A stretch of 17,298 nt of DNA from Candidatus Colwellbacteria bacterium RIFCSPLOWO2_01_FULL_48_10 (GTDB lineage Bacteria > Patescibacteriota > Minisyncoccia > UBA6257 > Colwellbacteraceae): contig MHIY01000001.1 of NCBI GenBank assembly GCA_001817755.1, positions 1-17,298 of the forward strand. The letters run 5' to 3'. Shown piece after piece: positions 1 through 9,792 of the stretch; within the stretch, counting starts at the first letter, position 1, and the number at the start of each line of letters is the position of its first letter. The notes beneath the pieces are model-generated. The model did not search any database. It saw only the letters and a program-made list of their open reading frames with translations, and was not told the DNA's origin. The position numbers were made by a program, and so were the translations under genes.

Positions 1-332
1 GTTTCTATTTCTTTGTATCCAAGCGGGTCGGTAAATCCAGCGACAAAAACAACCCCGCCAATCTGTTCACCCGGTGCTAATGACTCCAAATAACGCATAA
101 TGGTCGCGCAACCGATGCTATGGCCAATAAGGTACAGGTCTAGGCCGGGCGTTCCGATAACTTCTTTCAATTTCGGCAGCCATTTCGCCAAGTCCGGCGC
201 ATCATTGTCTGGCATCGCGGGCACAGTGACCTCAAAACCCCTTTTCTCAAGTTCCCTCTTCGCGTACGGATACCAGCAGTATTCCGGACTCCCGCCCCAA
301 CAATGCACGATAATTGCCCGTTTTATATTCAT
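1..332 (-). CDS. RBBP9/YdeN-type serine alpha/beta hydrolase (3' end cut by window edge)
   Basis: At least 110 residues are visible, from an ATG at 332 running off the window start. The N-terminus reads MNIKRAIIVHCWGGSPEYCW, the beta1 strand plus oxyanion-type loop usual for the YdeN/RBBP9 family (family knowledge). The nucleophile elbow LIGHSIGC places the catalytic serine at about residue 72. The catalytic Asp and His would lie beyond the edge. The substrate is unknown; family members are small cytosolic hydrolases. The ATG lies 3 nt after the atpC stop, so it is probably co-transcribed and translationally coupled to the ATP synthase operon, with no Shine-Dalgarno visible. That position says nothing firm about function. 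Family assignment is fairly sure; function is not. Confidence 0.8.
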   Translation of the reverse strand, partial: MNIKRAIIVHCWGGSPEYCWYPYAKRELEKRGFEVTVPAMPDNDAPDLAKWLPKLKEVIGTPGLDLYLIGHSIGCATIMRYLESLAPGEQIGGVVFVAGFTDPLGYKEIE

Positions 333-335
333 AGA

Positions 336-575
336 TCAATCTGTAAGAACATTCAACTCGTTCTCGGGAGTGACTTCCAAGAACCCGGCGCCGATCTGTA
401 TAGCGGTGCGCTGGTTCTGCTTGTCGGTTATGTGCGCAGTACCTTTTTCGAACATCGAGATCATGGGCTCATGATCGTCGAGGATGGTTATCTCGCCGGA
501 CAGGGTTTTGATGTTCAAGGCTAAAATTTCACCCTTGAATTTCGTTTCGGTCGGAGTAAGAATCTTAAGCTTCAT
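336..575 (-). CDS. atpC: ATP synthase epsilon subunit, N-terminal domain only
   Basis: 79 residues, MKLKILTPTETKFKG through ENELNVLTD. This covers only the N-terminal beta-sandwich of the F1 epsilon subunit, which joins the gamma foot to the c-ring. The family is usually about 130-140 residues, with a C-terminal two-helix domain that can inhibit ATP hydrolysis. Here a TGA stop falls directly after the sandwich, and the next gene starts 3 nt later, so this is a clean short form and not an obvious frameshift. By inference the enzyme lacks epsilon-CTD autoinhibition. It is the last ATP synthase gene, separated from atpD by a 138-bp AT-rich gap with a possible promoter of its own. Confidence 0.93.
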   Translation of the reverse strand: MKLKILTPTETKFKGEILALNIKTLSGEITILDDHEPMISMFEKGTAHITDKQNQRTAIQIGAGFLEVTPENELNVLTD

Positions 576-595
576 TGAAATTAATTTAAAGATTA

Positions 596-624
596 AAAAT
601 AAAATATCAAAATGACAGTGTAAA
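596..624 (-). promoter_or_regulatory. Possible internal promoter upstream of atpC
   Basis: On the minus strand there is TTTACA (619-624), a 17-nt spacer and TATTTT (596-601), 20 nt before the atpC ATG. It lies in the 138-bp AT-rich atpD-atpC gap (576-713), the largest non-repeat gap of the operon apart from atpE-atpF. The -10 matches consensus at 4 of 6 positions and AT-rich DNA gives such matches easily, so this is tentative. If real, it would uncouple atpC and the hydrolase from the rest of the operon. Confidence 0.3.
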
Positions 625-713
625 ATGTTAAAGTTTTCAATCCAGTTATTTTTTAAACTTTAATCTGTGATTTTGATTTTTGCCTGCCCGGCCAGGGATA
701 TTTAAACTTTGAT

Positions 714-3051
<2,338 letters not shown>

Positions 3052-3058
3052 AGTAGTA

Positions 3059-3180
3059 TTCGCTAATAATGCGAATATTTAGGCAAATAATGCGAATTGC
3101 ATATCTGCTTTATCCGACTTCTTTGTGTTTCTTGTGTTCATTCGCATTATTTGATTTGATTAGCATTATTCGTGATTACT
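3059..3180 (-). repeat. atp intercistronic inverted repeat, copy R1 (atpA/atpG junction)
   Basis: On the plus strand, the left arm starts TTCGCTAATAATGCGAAT at 3059. The right arm runs ATTCGCATTATTTGATTTGA at about 3140 to GCATTATTCGTGATTACT at 3180. The arms are imperfect complements built on the core AATAATGC/GCATTATT. In the mRNA they can fold into a long AU-rich hairpin around a spacer containing CTTCTTTGTGTTTCTTGTG. The right arm supplies the last atpA codons (SNHE) and its TAA stop at 3166. Copies R2 and R3 sit at the next two upstream junctions. Confidence 0.85.
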
Positions 3181-4698
3181 ATCTTTGAATTCTGAAATGG
3201 CACGCTTGAGCTTCTCCTCGGTCTCCTTAGATATCTCGCCGGACTTCAGTATTTCAGCAAAGACTCCCTGGTGCATCTTATCCATATAACCGAGCATCTG
3301 GTAAGAAATCTCCAACGCCTTCTCCGAATCTATGTCATCGAAGTAACCGTTCGTCGCGGCAAAGATCGCCGCCACTTGGCGCTCAAACGGCATAGGCTGG
3401 AGCTCGCCCTGCTTCAAAACTTGGGACAATATCTTGCCTCTCTGAATCCTTTTCTTCGTCCCTTCGTCTAGGTCAGATGCAAACTGCGCGAAAGCCGCCA
3501 GTTCCCTGAACTGCGCAAGCTCTAGCCTCAATTTTCCGGCAACTTTCTTCATGGCCTTGGTCTGCGCGGCCGAACCGACACGGGAAACCGAGAGGCCGAC
3601 GTTCACGGCGGGCCGCATGCCTTGGTTAAAAAGTTCCGGCTCCAGGTATATCTGCCCGTCGGTTATGGAAATGACGTTCGTCGGAATGTAGGCCGACACA
3701 TCGCCCAGTTGTGTTTCGATTATCGGAATAGCGGTAAGCGATCCTCCTCCGTTTTCTTTGTTCAGCCGAGCCGCTCTCTCTAAAAGCCTTGAATGCACGT
3801 AGAAGATGTCTCCTGGGTAAGCCTCGCGGCCTGGTGGACGCCTGGAGAGAAGCGCCATCTCGCGATAGGCCCATGCTTGCTTCGAAAGGTCGTCATATAT
3901 CACCAAGGCATCCTTGCCCTGATGCATAAAATATTCACCGATGGTGCACCCAGCGTAAGGCGCGAGGAACCACAGCGACGACGGAGAGGAAGACGGCGCG
4001 GAAACGACCACGGTATATTCCATCGCGCCCGCTTTGGTGAGCGTGTCGACGATCTTCGCGACCTTAGATTCTTTCTGGCCGATCGCGACATAAATGCAGA
4101 TGGGGCGGGAATATCTGGTCTCTTTACCCTGGTTGATTATCGCGTCGATGACAATCGAGCTTTTACCAATCTGCCGGTCGCCGATGATGAGCTCCCTCTG
4201 TCCGCGGCCGATGGGGATCATCGAATCAATGGCCTTGATGCCGGTGTGGAGCGGAGTGTTTACGGACTCGCGGGCGGTAACGCCAGGAGCGATACGGTCC
4301 ACCGGGTAAAACACTTCGGCGGCGCCGGACTTGAATATCGGACCCTTTCCGTCCTGCGGTTCGCCTAAAGCGTTCACAACGCGTCCAATAAGCTCATCCC
4401 CAACCCGAAGCGAAAGCACGCGCCCGGTCGGCCGCACCACATCGCCCTCTTTAACTTTTAAATAATCGCCAAGGATAATGGCGCCAATATTATCTTCCTC
4501 CAAGTTAAAGGCGATTCCCTTTATGACCCCGTTCGAGGTCTCGAAATCAAGCATTTCTTGGGATGCCGCGCCGGACAATCCTGAAACTCTGGCGATGCCG
4601 TCGCCGACCTCCAAAACCTTGCCGATCTTTTCGGACCTTATCTCGCGGTCAAATCCCTCGATCTCTTTTTTTAGCGTATCAATAATTGAATCAGGCAT
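3166..4698 (-). CDS. atpA: ATP synthase subunit alpha
   Basis: 510 residues from ATG 4698 ([15 protein letters not shown]). Alpha is the noncatalytic nucleotide-binding F1 subunit. Its P-loop GDRQIGKS is at about 173-180 (most homologues have GDRQTGKT), and the alpha signature [10 protein letters not shown] is present in the C-terminal part. An in-frame upstream ATG at 4731 would add [11 protein letters not shown], but those residues are encoded by the R2 repeat and appear in another frame before atpH, so I reject that start. The C-terminal SNHE and the stop come from repeat R1. This alpha subunit is otherwise complete. Confidence 0.98.
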   Translation of the reverse strand: MPDSIIDTLKKEIEGFDREIRSEKIGKVLEVGDGIARVSGLSGAASQEMLDFETSNGVIKGIAFNLEEDNIGAIILGDYLKVKEGDVVRPTGRVLSLRVGDELIGRVVNALGEPQDGKGPIFKSGAAEVFYPVDRIAPGVTARESVNTPLHTGIKAIDSMIPIGRGQRELIIGDRQIGKSSIVIDAIINQGKETRYSRPICIYVAIGQKESKVAKIVDTLTKAGAMEYTVVVSAPSSSPSSLWFLAPYAGCTIGEYFMHQGKDALVIYDDLSKQAWAYREMALLSRRPPGREAYPGDIFYVHSRLLERAARLNKENGGGSLTAIPIIETQLGDVSAYIPTNVISITDGQIYLEPELFNQGMRPAVNVGLSVSRVGSAAQTKAMKKVAGKLRLELAQFRELAAFAQFASDLDEGTKKRIQRGKILSQVLKQGELQPMPFERQVAAIFAATNGYFDDIDSEKALEISYQMLGYMDKMHQGVFAEILKSGEISKETEEKLKRAISEFKDSNHE

Positions 4699-4705
4699 AA
4701 TAGTG

Positions 4706-4866
4706 TTCGCTAATAATACGAATTTACGCAAATAATGCTAATTTTTGGATTCGACCCATTTGATTTTTATTCGCATTATTCGTGATTACTCTAGAGTTCG
4801 ACTTCTTTGTGTTTTTTGTGTTCATTCGCATTATTTGATCTGATTAGCATTATTCGTGATTACTCT
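4706..4866 (-). repeat. atp intercistronic inverted repeat, copy R2 (atpH/atpA junction), with doubled right end
   Basis: Same family as R1 and R3. The left arm is TTCGCTAATAATACGAATTT at 4706, followed by GCAAATAATGCTAATT. It is the longest copy because the right end occurs twice: ATTCGCATTATTCGTGATTA at 4769-4788, and a full right arm from about 4827 to 4866. Both are followed by CTCTAG. This looks like an internal partial duplication. The distal right end abuts the TAG stop of atpH at 4865-4867. Confidence 0.85.
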
Positions 4867-5257
4867 AGTGGGTTCTGGTAAATATTTTGTTCAGCCTGCT
4901 TAGCGCGCTCGCGTCGATCAGCGTTTCGTCGTCAATCAGTATCTTGATGCCTCCGATCATGGCCGGGTTTACTTTTTCGCTCATGACTATTTTTCTGCCC
5001 ACCGCTTCTTCGATGTCTTTCCTCAGCGTCTCGGCTGCAAGAGACTTTCCAGCAACCTCGACCTCTACCCTGCTCATGCCGCTAGCCCTGAAATACCCCC
5101 GTTCCGTCTCCCGGAGAATCTGGCTTCTTTTGGCCGAATCGCCGTTCTTCCTCAGTAGGGCTAGAAATCTCTTTATCATTGCCGGTTGTTCGTTCGCCGA
5201 CTTGCCGTCCAAGGCCGATAAAAGTGAGTTTGCGTACTGTTTGTTGGTGTATTTCAT
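4865..5257 (-). CDS. atpH: ATP synthase subunit delta, short form
   Basis: 130 residues against about 175-180 for typical bacterial delta/OSCP. The C-terminal domain that binds the b stalk is well kept (VNPAMIGGIKILIDDETLID followed by ASALSRLNKI), and the N-terminus has the usual YANSLLSAL helix start. The deficit is therefore in the middle: the N-terminal helical bundle and linker look reduced. The ATG at 5257 lies just after the left arm of repeat R3. An upstream out-of-frame reading of the repeat (MHKFVLLAKT) is not part of this gene. The stop TAG adjoins R2. Confidence 0.93.
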   Translation of the reverse strand: MKYTNKQYANSLLSALDGKSANEQPAMIKRFLALLRKNGDSAKRSQILRETERGYFRASGMSRVEVEVAGKSLAAETLRKDIEEAVGRKIVMSEKVNPAMIGGIKILIDDETLIDASALSRLNKIFTRTH

Positions 5258-5265
5258 CAGGAGTT

Positions 5266-5368
5266 TTCGCTAATAATACGAATTTATGCAAATAATGCTA
5301 ATTCCGTATTCGACTTTTCGTATCCATTCGCATTATTTGATCTGATTAGCATTATTCGTGATTACTCT
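5266..5368 (-). repeat. atp intercistronic inverted repeat, copy R3 (atpF/atpH junction)
   Basis: The shortest and simplest copy. The plus-strand left arm is TTCGCTAATAATACGAATTT at 5266 then GCAAATAATGCTAATT. The right arm runs CATTCGCATTATTTGATCTG to ATTAGCATTATTCGTGATTA, ending about 5368. The arms are about 35 nt and complementary with scattered mismatches. The right arm encodes the last ten residues of atpF ([10 protein letters not shown]) and its TAA stop (5333-5335). Confidence 0.85.
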
Positions 5369-5860
5369 CGCTTCTTTCAGCGCATCTTTAATGAGCTCTC
5401 TATCCCTCTCCTCGACCGGCATCCGGCCCAAAACCTTCTCTAAAGCTAGTCTTAGAAACCCTTCAGCTTCAGAATAGGCGCCTTCAATCATCTTACCCTT
5501 ATGCTCGTCAATGATCGTCCGCGCCTCCGCGACAACGTTGTCGCGCTTCGCGGCGGCATCTTTCAACATCTCCGCCTTGCGCAGATCGGCCGACGCTTCG
5601 GCCTGGGCTACGATGGAAAGAGCCTTGTCTTTCGCATCCTTGATTGTGGCCGACTTCGTTTCGTCGGCGTTTTTAAGGTTTTCCTCCGCGAGTCTGGTGA
5701 AATCAATTCCCTTTTCTATGTCCGTCTTGCGCTTGCGCAAAATGCTTACGATTGGTCCGTACACAAACTTCTTCAGGATAAAAAAGAGAATGAAAAAATT
5801 GATTCCCTGCGCGAGAAGCAATTTCCAGTCTACTCCAAATTTATCAAGAATTTCGTTCAT
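5333..5860 (-). CDS. atpF: ATP synthase subunit b (peripheral stalk)
   Basis: 175 residues. One N-terminal membrane helix (about 14-33, LLLAQGINFFILFFILKKFV) is followed by a long charged helix that forms the peripheral stalk holding F1 against subunit a. The length is slightly above the usual 155-170. The last ten residues, [10 protein letters not shown], are encoded inside the R3 repeat and read like non-native sequence added when the repeat arrived. The natural end was probably near LKEAR. The start is ATG 5860, with no clear Shine-Dalgarno. Confidence 0.96.
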   Translation of the reverse strand: MNEILDKFGVDWKLLLAQGINFFILFFILKKFVYGPIVSILRKRKTDIEKGIDFTRLAEENLKNADETKSATIKDAKDKALSIVAQAEASADLRKAEMLKDAAAKRDNVVAEARTIIDEHKGKMIEGAYSEAEGFLRLALEKVLGRMPVEERDRELIKDALKEARVITNNANQIK

Positions 5861-5930
5861 GGTACATATATGACTGATTTAGTTCTAAGTCGTTTTCTGG
5901 CAGCGCGAGGCATGGAGAAAAAAGCGAGGA

Positions 5931-5950
5931 GATGGAGGAGGGCCTCCATC
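5931..5950 (-). promoter_or_regulatory. Hairpin in the atpE-atpF intercistronic region
   Basis: The 142-bp gap 5861-6002 contains a perfect 8-bp stem, GATGGAGG/CCTCCATC, with a 4-nt loop. It is followed in the mRNA by a run of T residues (GCTTTTTTCTCC), though not immediately. It could be a partial attenuator or an RNA stabiliser separating the highly needed c subunit from downstream genes. No ORF fits the gap. Confidence 0.4.
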
Positions 5951-6002
5951 GACGAAGCTTCAGAGGCTCCATAACGAAGCGATTCCGGAAAACTGCAAAG
6001 AA

Positions 6003-6254
<252 letters not shown>

Positions 6255-6998
6255 TTAGTGATGCTCCTTGACCGCAATACTTATGAAAACCGATGCGAGT
6301 ATTGCGAACACCGCTGCCTGTATCAGGCCCACGAATATCTCCAGGGCTAACAAGGGCACCGGCAGGACATAGGGCAAAAAGAAGGCGGCGATCACAAGCA
6401 TTACCTCGCCGGCGAAAATGTTGCCGAACAGCCTGAAAGAGAACGACACCATTCTAGCAACTTCGGAGATAAGTTCAAGTATGCCTACGAAAAAAGATAT
6501 CGGACTTTTGAACGATATGAACTTGCCGAAATGCTTAAAGAAGCCGATGGCCACTATGCCTAGGATGTTGACACCGAGAACGGTAATTACCGCGAGGGCC
6601 AGAGTAAAATTGAGATCGCTGCCAGCAGACCTGAAAAACGGGACTAAGATGGTGTGACCGTTGTGCTCCTCGTAAACGCCAAGAGAACCGACGCCCGGCA
6701 ATATCCCGAACCAGTTCGAGAACAGCACGAATATAAAAATGGTGGCGATGAAGGGCAGATATTTTTCTGCGTCCTTTCTCGAGCCGAAAATGCCCTCGGT
6801 CAGGTTCAGCAGCTGCTCTATCATCCACTCGAAAAGATTCTGCAAGCCTTTCGGAATGGCGTTAAACCCAAGCTTAATGCATAAAGCGAGAATGCCGAGG
6901 AATACGATGACTATCCAGCTCAGAAGAAGCGTATTGGTAACGTGAAAGCCGCCTATCTCGAAAATCTTTTCAGCCGCAACCGTAGGGATATTAATCAT
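6255..6998 (-). CDS. atpB: ATP synthase subunit a (Fo stator channel)
   Basis: 247 residues, integral membrane. The essential stator arginine lies in SFSFRLFGNIFAGE (R189), which faces the c-ring carboxylate. Conserved segments NLFEWMIEQ and LPFIATIFIFVLFSNWFGILPG mark the family. It is the first gene of the operon; no atpI is visible upstream. An extended -10 (TGATATAAT) ends 11 nt before the ATG at 6998, so the transcript probably has almost no 5' leader. A long intergenic region with a 38-bp palindrome separates it from the ABC transporter gene. Confidence 0.98.
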   Translation of the reverse strand: MINIPTVAAEKIFEIGGFHVTNTLLLSWIVIVFLGILALCIKLGFNAIPKGLQNLFEWMIEQLLNLTEGIFGSRKDAEKYLPFIATIFIFVLFSNWFGILPGVGSLGVYEEHNGHTILVPFFRSAGSDLNFTLALAVITVLGVNILGIVAIGFFKHFGKFISFKSPISFFVGILELISEVARMVSFSFRLFGNIFAGEVMLVIAAFFLPYVLPVPLLALEIFVGLIQAAVFAILASVFISIAVKEHH

Positions 6999-7009
6999 TG
7001 GTTCAGGGC

Positions 7010-7018
7010 ATTATATCA
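7010..7018 (-). promoter_or_regulatory. Extended -10 promoter of the ATP synthase operon
   Basis: On the minus strand TGATATAAT (TATAAT at 7010-7015, with the TGn extension) lies upstream of atpB. I see no good -35 at 16-18 nt; an extended -10 can compensate. With a start site about 7 nt downstream, the leader before the atpB ATG (6998) would be only about 4-6 nt. Confidence 0.6.
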
Positions 7019-7081
7019 GAGAGTGGCTTTTTGGGAATCGCTAAGAAAAAAGGTTGAGTCTATCGCAACGAACACAAACTC

Positions 7082-7119
7082 CTGCTATAACTTTTCACGG
7101 CCGTGAAAAGTTATAGCAG
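7082..7119. repeat. 38-bp perfect palindrome between the ABC transporter and atpB
   Basis: The left arm CTGCTATAACTTTTCACGG is followed directly by its exact reverse complement, with the centre between 7100 and 7101. There is no unpaired loop and no T-tract. It sits downstream of the ABC transporter gene and upstream of the atp promoter, so it may end or insulate transcription. A palindrome of this kind is also a candidate operator or recombination site. The rest of 7021-7196 has no gene: it holds G-runs (about 7141-7147 and 7156-7161) and a small hairpin at 7172-7188 (AATACC/GGTATT) near the transporter 3' end. Confidence 0.8.
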
Positions 7120-7196
7120 AGACAAGAACCAATTATCCATGGGGGGGCAGAGTCAGGGGGGTATGAAAGGAAATACCGTGCGGGTATTGTAGATGA

Positions 7197-8963
7197 TCAA
7201 GCCTTCTCGCCGGCAAAACCTCCGGCCTGGATATCCCACAGTCTCTGATACAGACCCTGCTTGGCCTTCAGCAATTCTTCGTGCTTGCCCTGTTCAACAA
7301 CTTTCCCACCGTCGATAACGAGTATGCGGTCCATCTGCATGATGGTCGAGAGGCGATGCGCGACAACGATGGTGGTCCGGCCTTTCATCAGCTTCTTCAA
7401 GGCTTCTTGGATGTACATTTCGCTTTCGCTGTCGAGCGATGACGTGGCCTCGTCCAGCACCAAGATCGGCGCGTCTTTCAAAATTGCGCGCGCTATGGCC
7501 ACCCTCTGCCTTTCTCCGCCGGAGAGCTTCATGCCCCGCTCCCCGACCAACGTGCCGTACCCAGCAGGAAACGACGAAGCAAATTCGTGGACGTGGGCGA
7601 GCTTAGCCGCCTCGATCACCTCGGCATCGGTGGCGCCTGGCCGTGCATAGCGAATGTTTTCCATCAGGCTCCGGTGGAAAAGCATTGGTTCCTGCGGCAC
7701 CAGCGCGAGGACGCGCCGCAGAGAATCCTGCGTTATCCGGGCGATGTTCTGGTCGTCAACACTTACCTCACCCTGATCAAGATCGTAAAACCGGAAGAGT
7801 AGTTTTATGATAGTCGACTTGCCGCCACCCGATGGACCGACAAAGGCAACGCGCTCTCCGGGAGCGATCAACAGGTTAAAATCTTTCAAAACTTCGACCC
7901 CCTCGCGGTAGGCAAAAGAAACTGACTTGAAATCTATCTTGCCTTTGCCCGGCTGCAATTCTCTGGCGGCAGGCACATCTTTAACGTCCTGCGGACGCAA
8001 AAGGATCTCGGTCATCTCATTCGCATCCGCCAATGCCTCGTAGATATAGCGGGTGTTTTTGGCAGTGTTCCAAAGGTTATCTATTATCCTAATGATATAG
8101 GCCTGTAAAAGTGCAACGTCCCCTATCTGCAAGGCGCCGTCCCGCCACAGCCGCAACCCAACATAGAGCATGCCCGCCTCGAGGGCGATCATAAGGATGT
8201 TCTGGATGAAATCGCAGAGCACTCCCAAATTAAGACTCTTTCGCCTGAAGTTGTACTGGTTATGCACAACATTACCGAACTCTTTGTTTTCGAGCGCATA
8301 GTTAGTAAACAGCTTGACGTTGATGTTGTTGGTTACGCTGTCGGCCAATCGGCCGGTCATTTCCGTGTCAGCTTCGGCTTGGCGGATGTCATAAGGAAGC
8401 TTAAAGCGCGCGAACCACAATGAGAACGCCAGGAAAACCACCATCCAAGCAAGCAAAACAAACCCCAGCGCCCGGTATTGCCACAAAAGCACAACCAATA
8501 TCATCGCCACGATCAAGAACTGACGCCCCATGTCGTAAATAAACTGATCAGCCAATCTTTCAAAAGCCTTTTCGTATCGCTTAACCTTCGTAACCAGACT
8601 GCCGGTGAAGTTCGAGGTGAAAAATCCGAAAGAGTGCTTTTGCAAAGTCTGGTAACATGTATTATCCAGGTCGCGCATGACCGATGGCTTCACAAAATTC
8701 GTAAAAAAGTTGATTACGCGCCTGGTAACCGACGAAACCAGACTTAGGATGGCGATAACAATCACAATGTGTAGTCCTATCTCGAAAACACCCGGCTGTC
8801 TCCCCGCCGTAAGCGTGTTAATGAGGTCTCGGTACATAAGTGGTATGTAGATGTGGAGGGCAGTGAGCACCACATTGCCCACGGCAAGAACCGCCATCGA
8901 AAATGGATATTTCTTGCTGTGGTCCCAGAAGATCCTTAGCGTTTGTTTCGTTAAATACTGCAT
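7197..8963 (-). CDS. ABC exporter half-transporter (TM domain fused to ATPase)
   Basis: 588 residues from ATG 8963 (MQYLTKQTLRIFWDHSKKYP). A six-helix type-1 exporter domain occupies roughly the first 320 residues, then the nucleotide-binding domain: Walker A GPSGGGKST, Q-loop VPQEP, signature LSGGERQRVAIARA, Walker B ILVLDE and H-loop VAHRLST. It probably works as a homodimer exporting a lipid, peptide or drug; the substrate cannot be read from sequence. An in-frame GTG at 9011 would add 16 residues (MSVPFFFRRKVRLFVR). I prefer the ATG because it opens a normal exporter N-terminus, but the GTG cannot be excluded. It is monocistronic, flanked by palindromes on both sides. Confidence 0.93.
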   Translation of the reverse strand: MQYLTKQTLRIFWDHSKKYPFSMAVLAVGNVVLTALHIYIPLMYRDLINTLTAGRQPGVFEIGLHIVIVIAILSLVSSVTRRVINFFTNFVKPSVMRDLDNTCYQTLQKHSFGFFTSNFTGSLVTKVKRYEKAFERLADQFIYDMGRQFLIVAMILVVLLWQYRALGFVLLAWMVVFLAFSLWFARFKLPYDIRQAEADTEMTGRLADSVTNNINVKLFTNYALENKEFGNVVHNQYNFRRKSLNLGVLCDFIQNILMIALEAGMLYVGLRLWRDGALQIGDVALLQAYIIRIIDNLWNTAKNTRYIYEALADANEMTEILLRPQDVKDVPAARELQPGKGKIDFKSVSFAYREGVEVLKDFNLLIAPGERVAFVGPSGGGKSTIIKLLFRFYDLDQGEVSVDDQNIARITQDSLRRVLALVPQEPMLFHRSLMENIRYARPGATDAEVIEAAKLAHVHEFASSFPAGYGTLVGERGMKLSGGERQRVAIARAILKDAPILVLDEATSSLDSESEMYIQEALKKLMKGRTTIVVAHRLSTIMQMDRILVIDGGKVVEQGKHEELLKAKQGLYQRLWDIQAGGFAGEKA

Positions 8964-9096
8964 ACGGACAAATAATCTTACTTTTCGACGAAAAAAGAAA
9001 GGGACTGACACTGGCTCGTTAGCGACATAGCTCTTTAGCTTGTTAGTAAACCCAGGTTACTATCGAGCTTTATTAACCAATACTACTGCATCGGCC

Positions 9097-9140
9097 CAAT
9101 ATCACATCTGAGTGCCGATCGGCACTCAGATGTGATATTG
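9097..9140. repeat. 44-bp perfect palindrome in a larger imperfect inverted repeat
   Basis: Arms of 22 nt, starting CAATATCACATCTGAGTGCC and closing at a CGATCG centre (9118/9119), are exact reverse complements with no loop. It lies in the 219-bp tsaC-to-ABC-transporter gap. Outer arms GCTCGTTAG plus CGACATAGC (9014-9031) and their near-complements at 9188-9197 and 9213-9221 extend the symmetry to about 208 bp. No gene or promoter stands out in the gap. It may act as a terminator for the phosphatase/tsaC unit. Confidence 0.8.
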
Positions 9141-9230
9141 CGAAATTGAATTAAAGAGTTAGTAGACTACTGCTATGGATCTGATTCGCTATGCCGCTAT
9201 CGAGCTTCTGCACTAACGAGCTATTCCCAG

Positions 9231-9776
9231 TTATCTCAAAACTATGGTCTTCCCGCCGCGGATCTCTATGAGTCTTGATGGCGCGCTGTCGATCGTTCCG
9301 CCGTCGGCATACAAGTTCACTTCTTTGCCAAAATACCGCTTGGCTTCCCTTATGTTCCGTGCGGGCGGCTGACCTTCAGGGTTCGCGCTCGGGGCAACCA
9401 ATGGGCCGGTTTTCTTGATAAGCGCGCGAAGGCGCGCGTTCTGCGGCAGGCGGAAAGCTATGGATTTCTTGCCGCGATGAAGATATTGGAATCGGGACGA
9501 ACGGCAGGCAAGGATAATGCTCACCTTTCCAGGCCAAATTCCGGCCAAAATCTTTTTCACCCTCACGCCGGGCCAAATGCCGAAAAGATCCAAATCTTTA
9601 ATAGAGCCTATCAGGATTATCATCGGCTTCTTCAAATTCCTGCGGCGAAGCTTATAAAGGCGACTCACAACGTCCGGTCTAAGCGCCGAACCGACAACGC
9701 CATAGATGGTGTCCGTGGGCATGACCGCCACGCCTCCATCACCAATAACCTGCGCAAGTTTTTTGTAATTAATCAC
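9231..9776 (-). CDS. tsaC: Threonylcarbamoyl-AMP synthase, YrdC/TsaC family
   Basis: 181 residues, a single YrdC domain. The enzyme makes threonylcarbamoyl-AMP from Thr, bicarbonate and ATP for the t6A37 modification of ANN-decoding tRNAs. The family signature is GGVAVMPTDTIYGVVGSA near the N-terminus, followed by KRPMIILI-like KKPMIILI, the conserved SIAFRLP, and APSANPEGQPPA, which matches the usual (T/P)SAN..G.P. There is no C-terminal Sua5 domain, so this is the short TsaC type. The start is GTG at 9776 (MINYKKLAQ), 16 nt after the phosphatase stop, in the same operon and directly upstream of the tRNA cluster's 3' side. Confidence 0.93.
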   Translation of the reverse strand: MINYKKLAQVIGDGGVAVMPTDTIYGVVGSALRPDVVSRLYKLRRRNLKKPMIILIGSIKDLDLFGIWPGVRVKKILAGIWPGKVSIILACRSSRFQYLHRGKKSIAFRLPQNARLRALIKKTGPLVAPSANPEGQPPARNIREAKRYFGKEVNLYADGGTIDSAPSRLIEIRGGKTIVLR

Positions 9777-9792
9777 GATATTGTCTATTGCT

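Noticed and set aside
100..474. Plus-strand 124-codon ORF
   Set aside because: It is a shadow of the hydrolase and atpC, both clear homologues on the minus strand. The same applies to the other long plus-strand frames opposite atpD, atpA, atpF and the MFS gene.
4699..4731. Longer AtpA start adding [11 protein letters not shown]
   Set aside because: The added residues are encoded by intercistronic repeat R2, and the same peptide appears out of frame before atpH. AtpA homologues start near the MPDSI-like position.
3059..5368. Insertion sequence origin with transposase for the atp repeats
   Set aside because: No transposase ORF is present; the arms are short and lie strictly between genes. A MITE remains possible but is unproven.
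7141..7161. G-quadruplex from runs of 7 and 6 G
   Set aside because: Only two G-tracts; an intramolecular quadruplex normally needs four, and splitting both runs would require very short loops.
8964..9011. GTG start of the ABC transporter adding 16 residues
   Set aside because: The ATG at 8963 gives a normal exporter N-terminus; the GTG has no supporting ribosome site. Not fully excluded.
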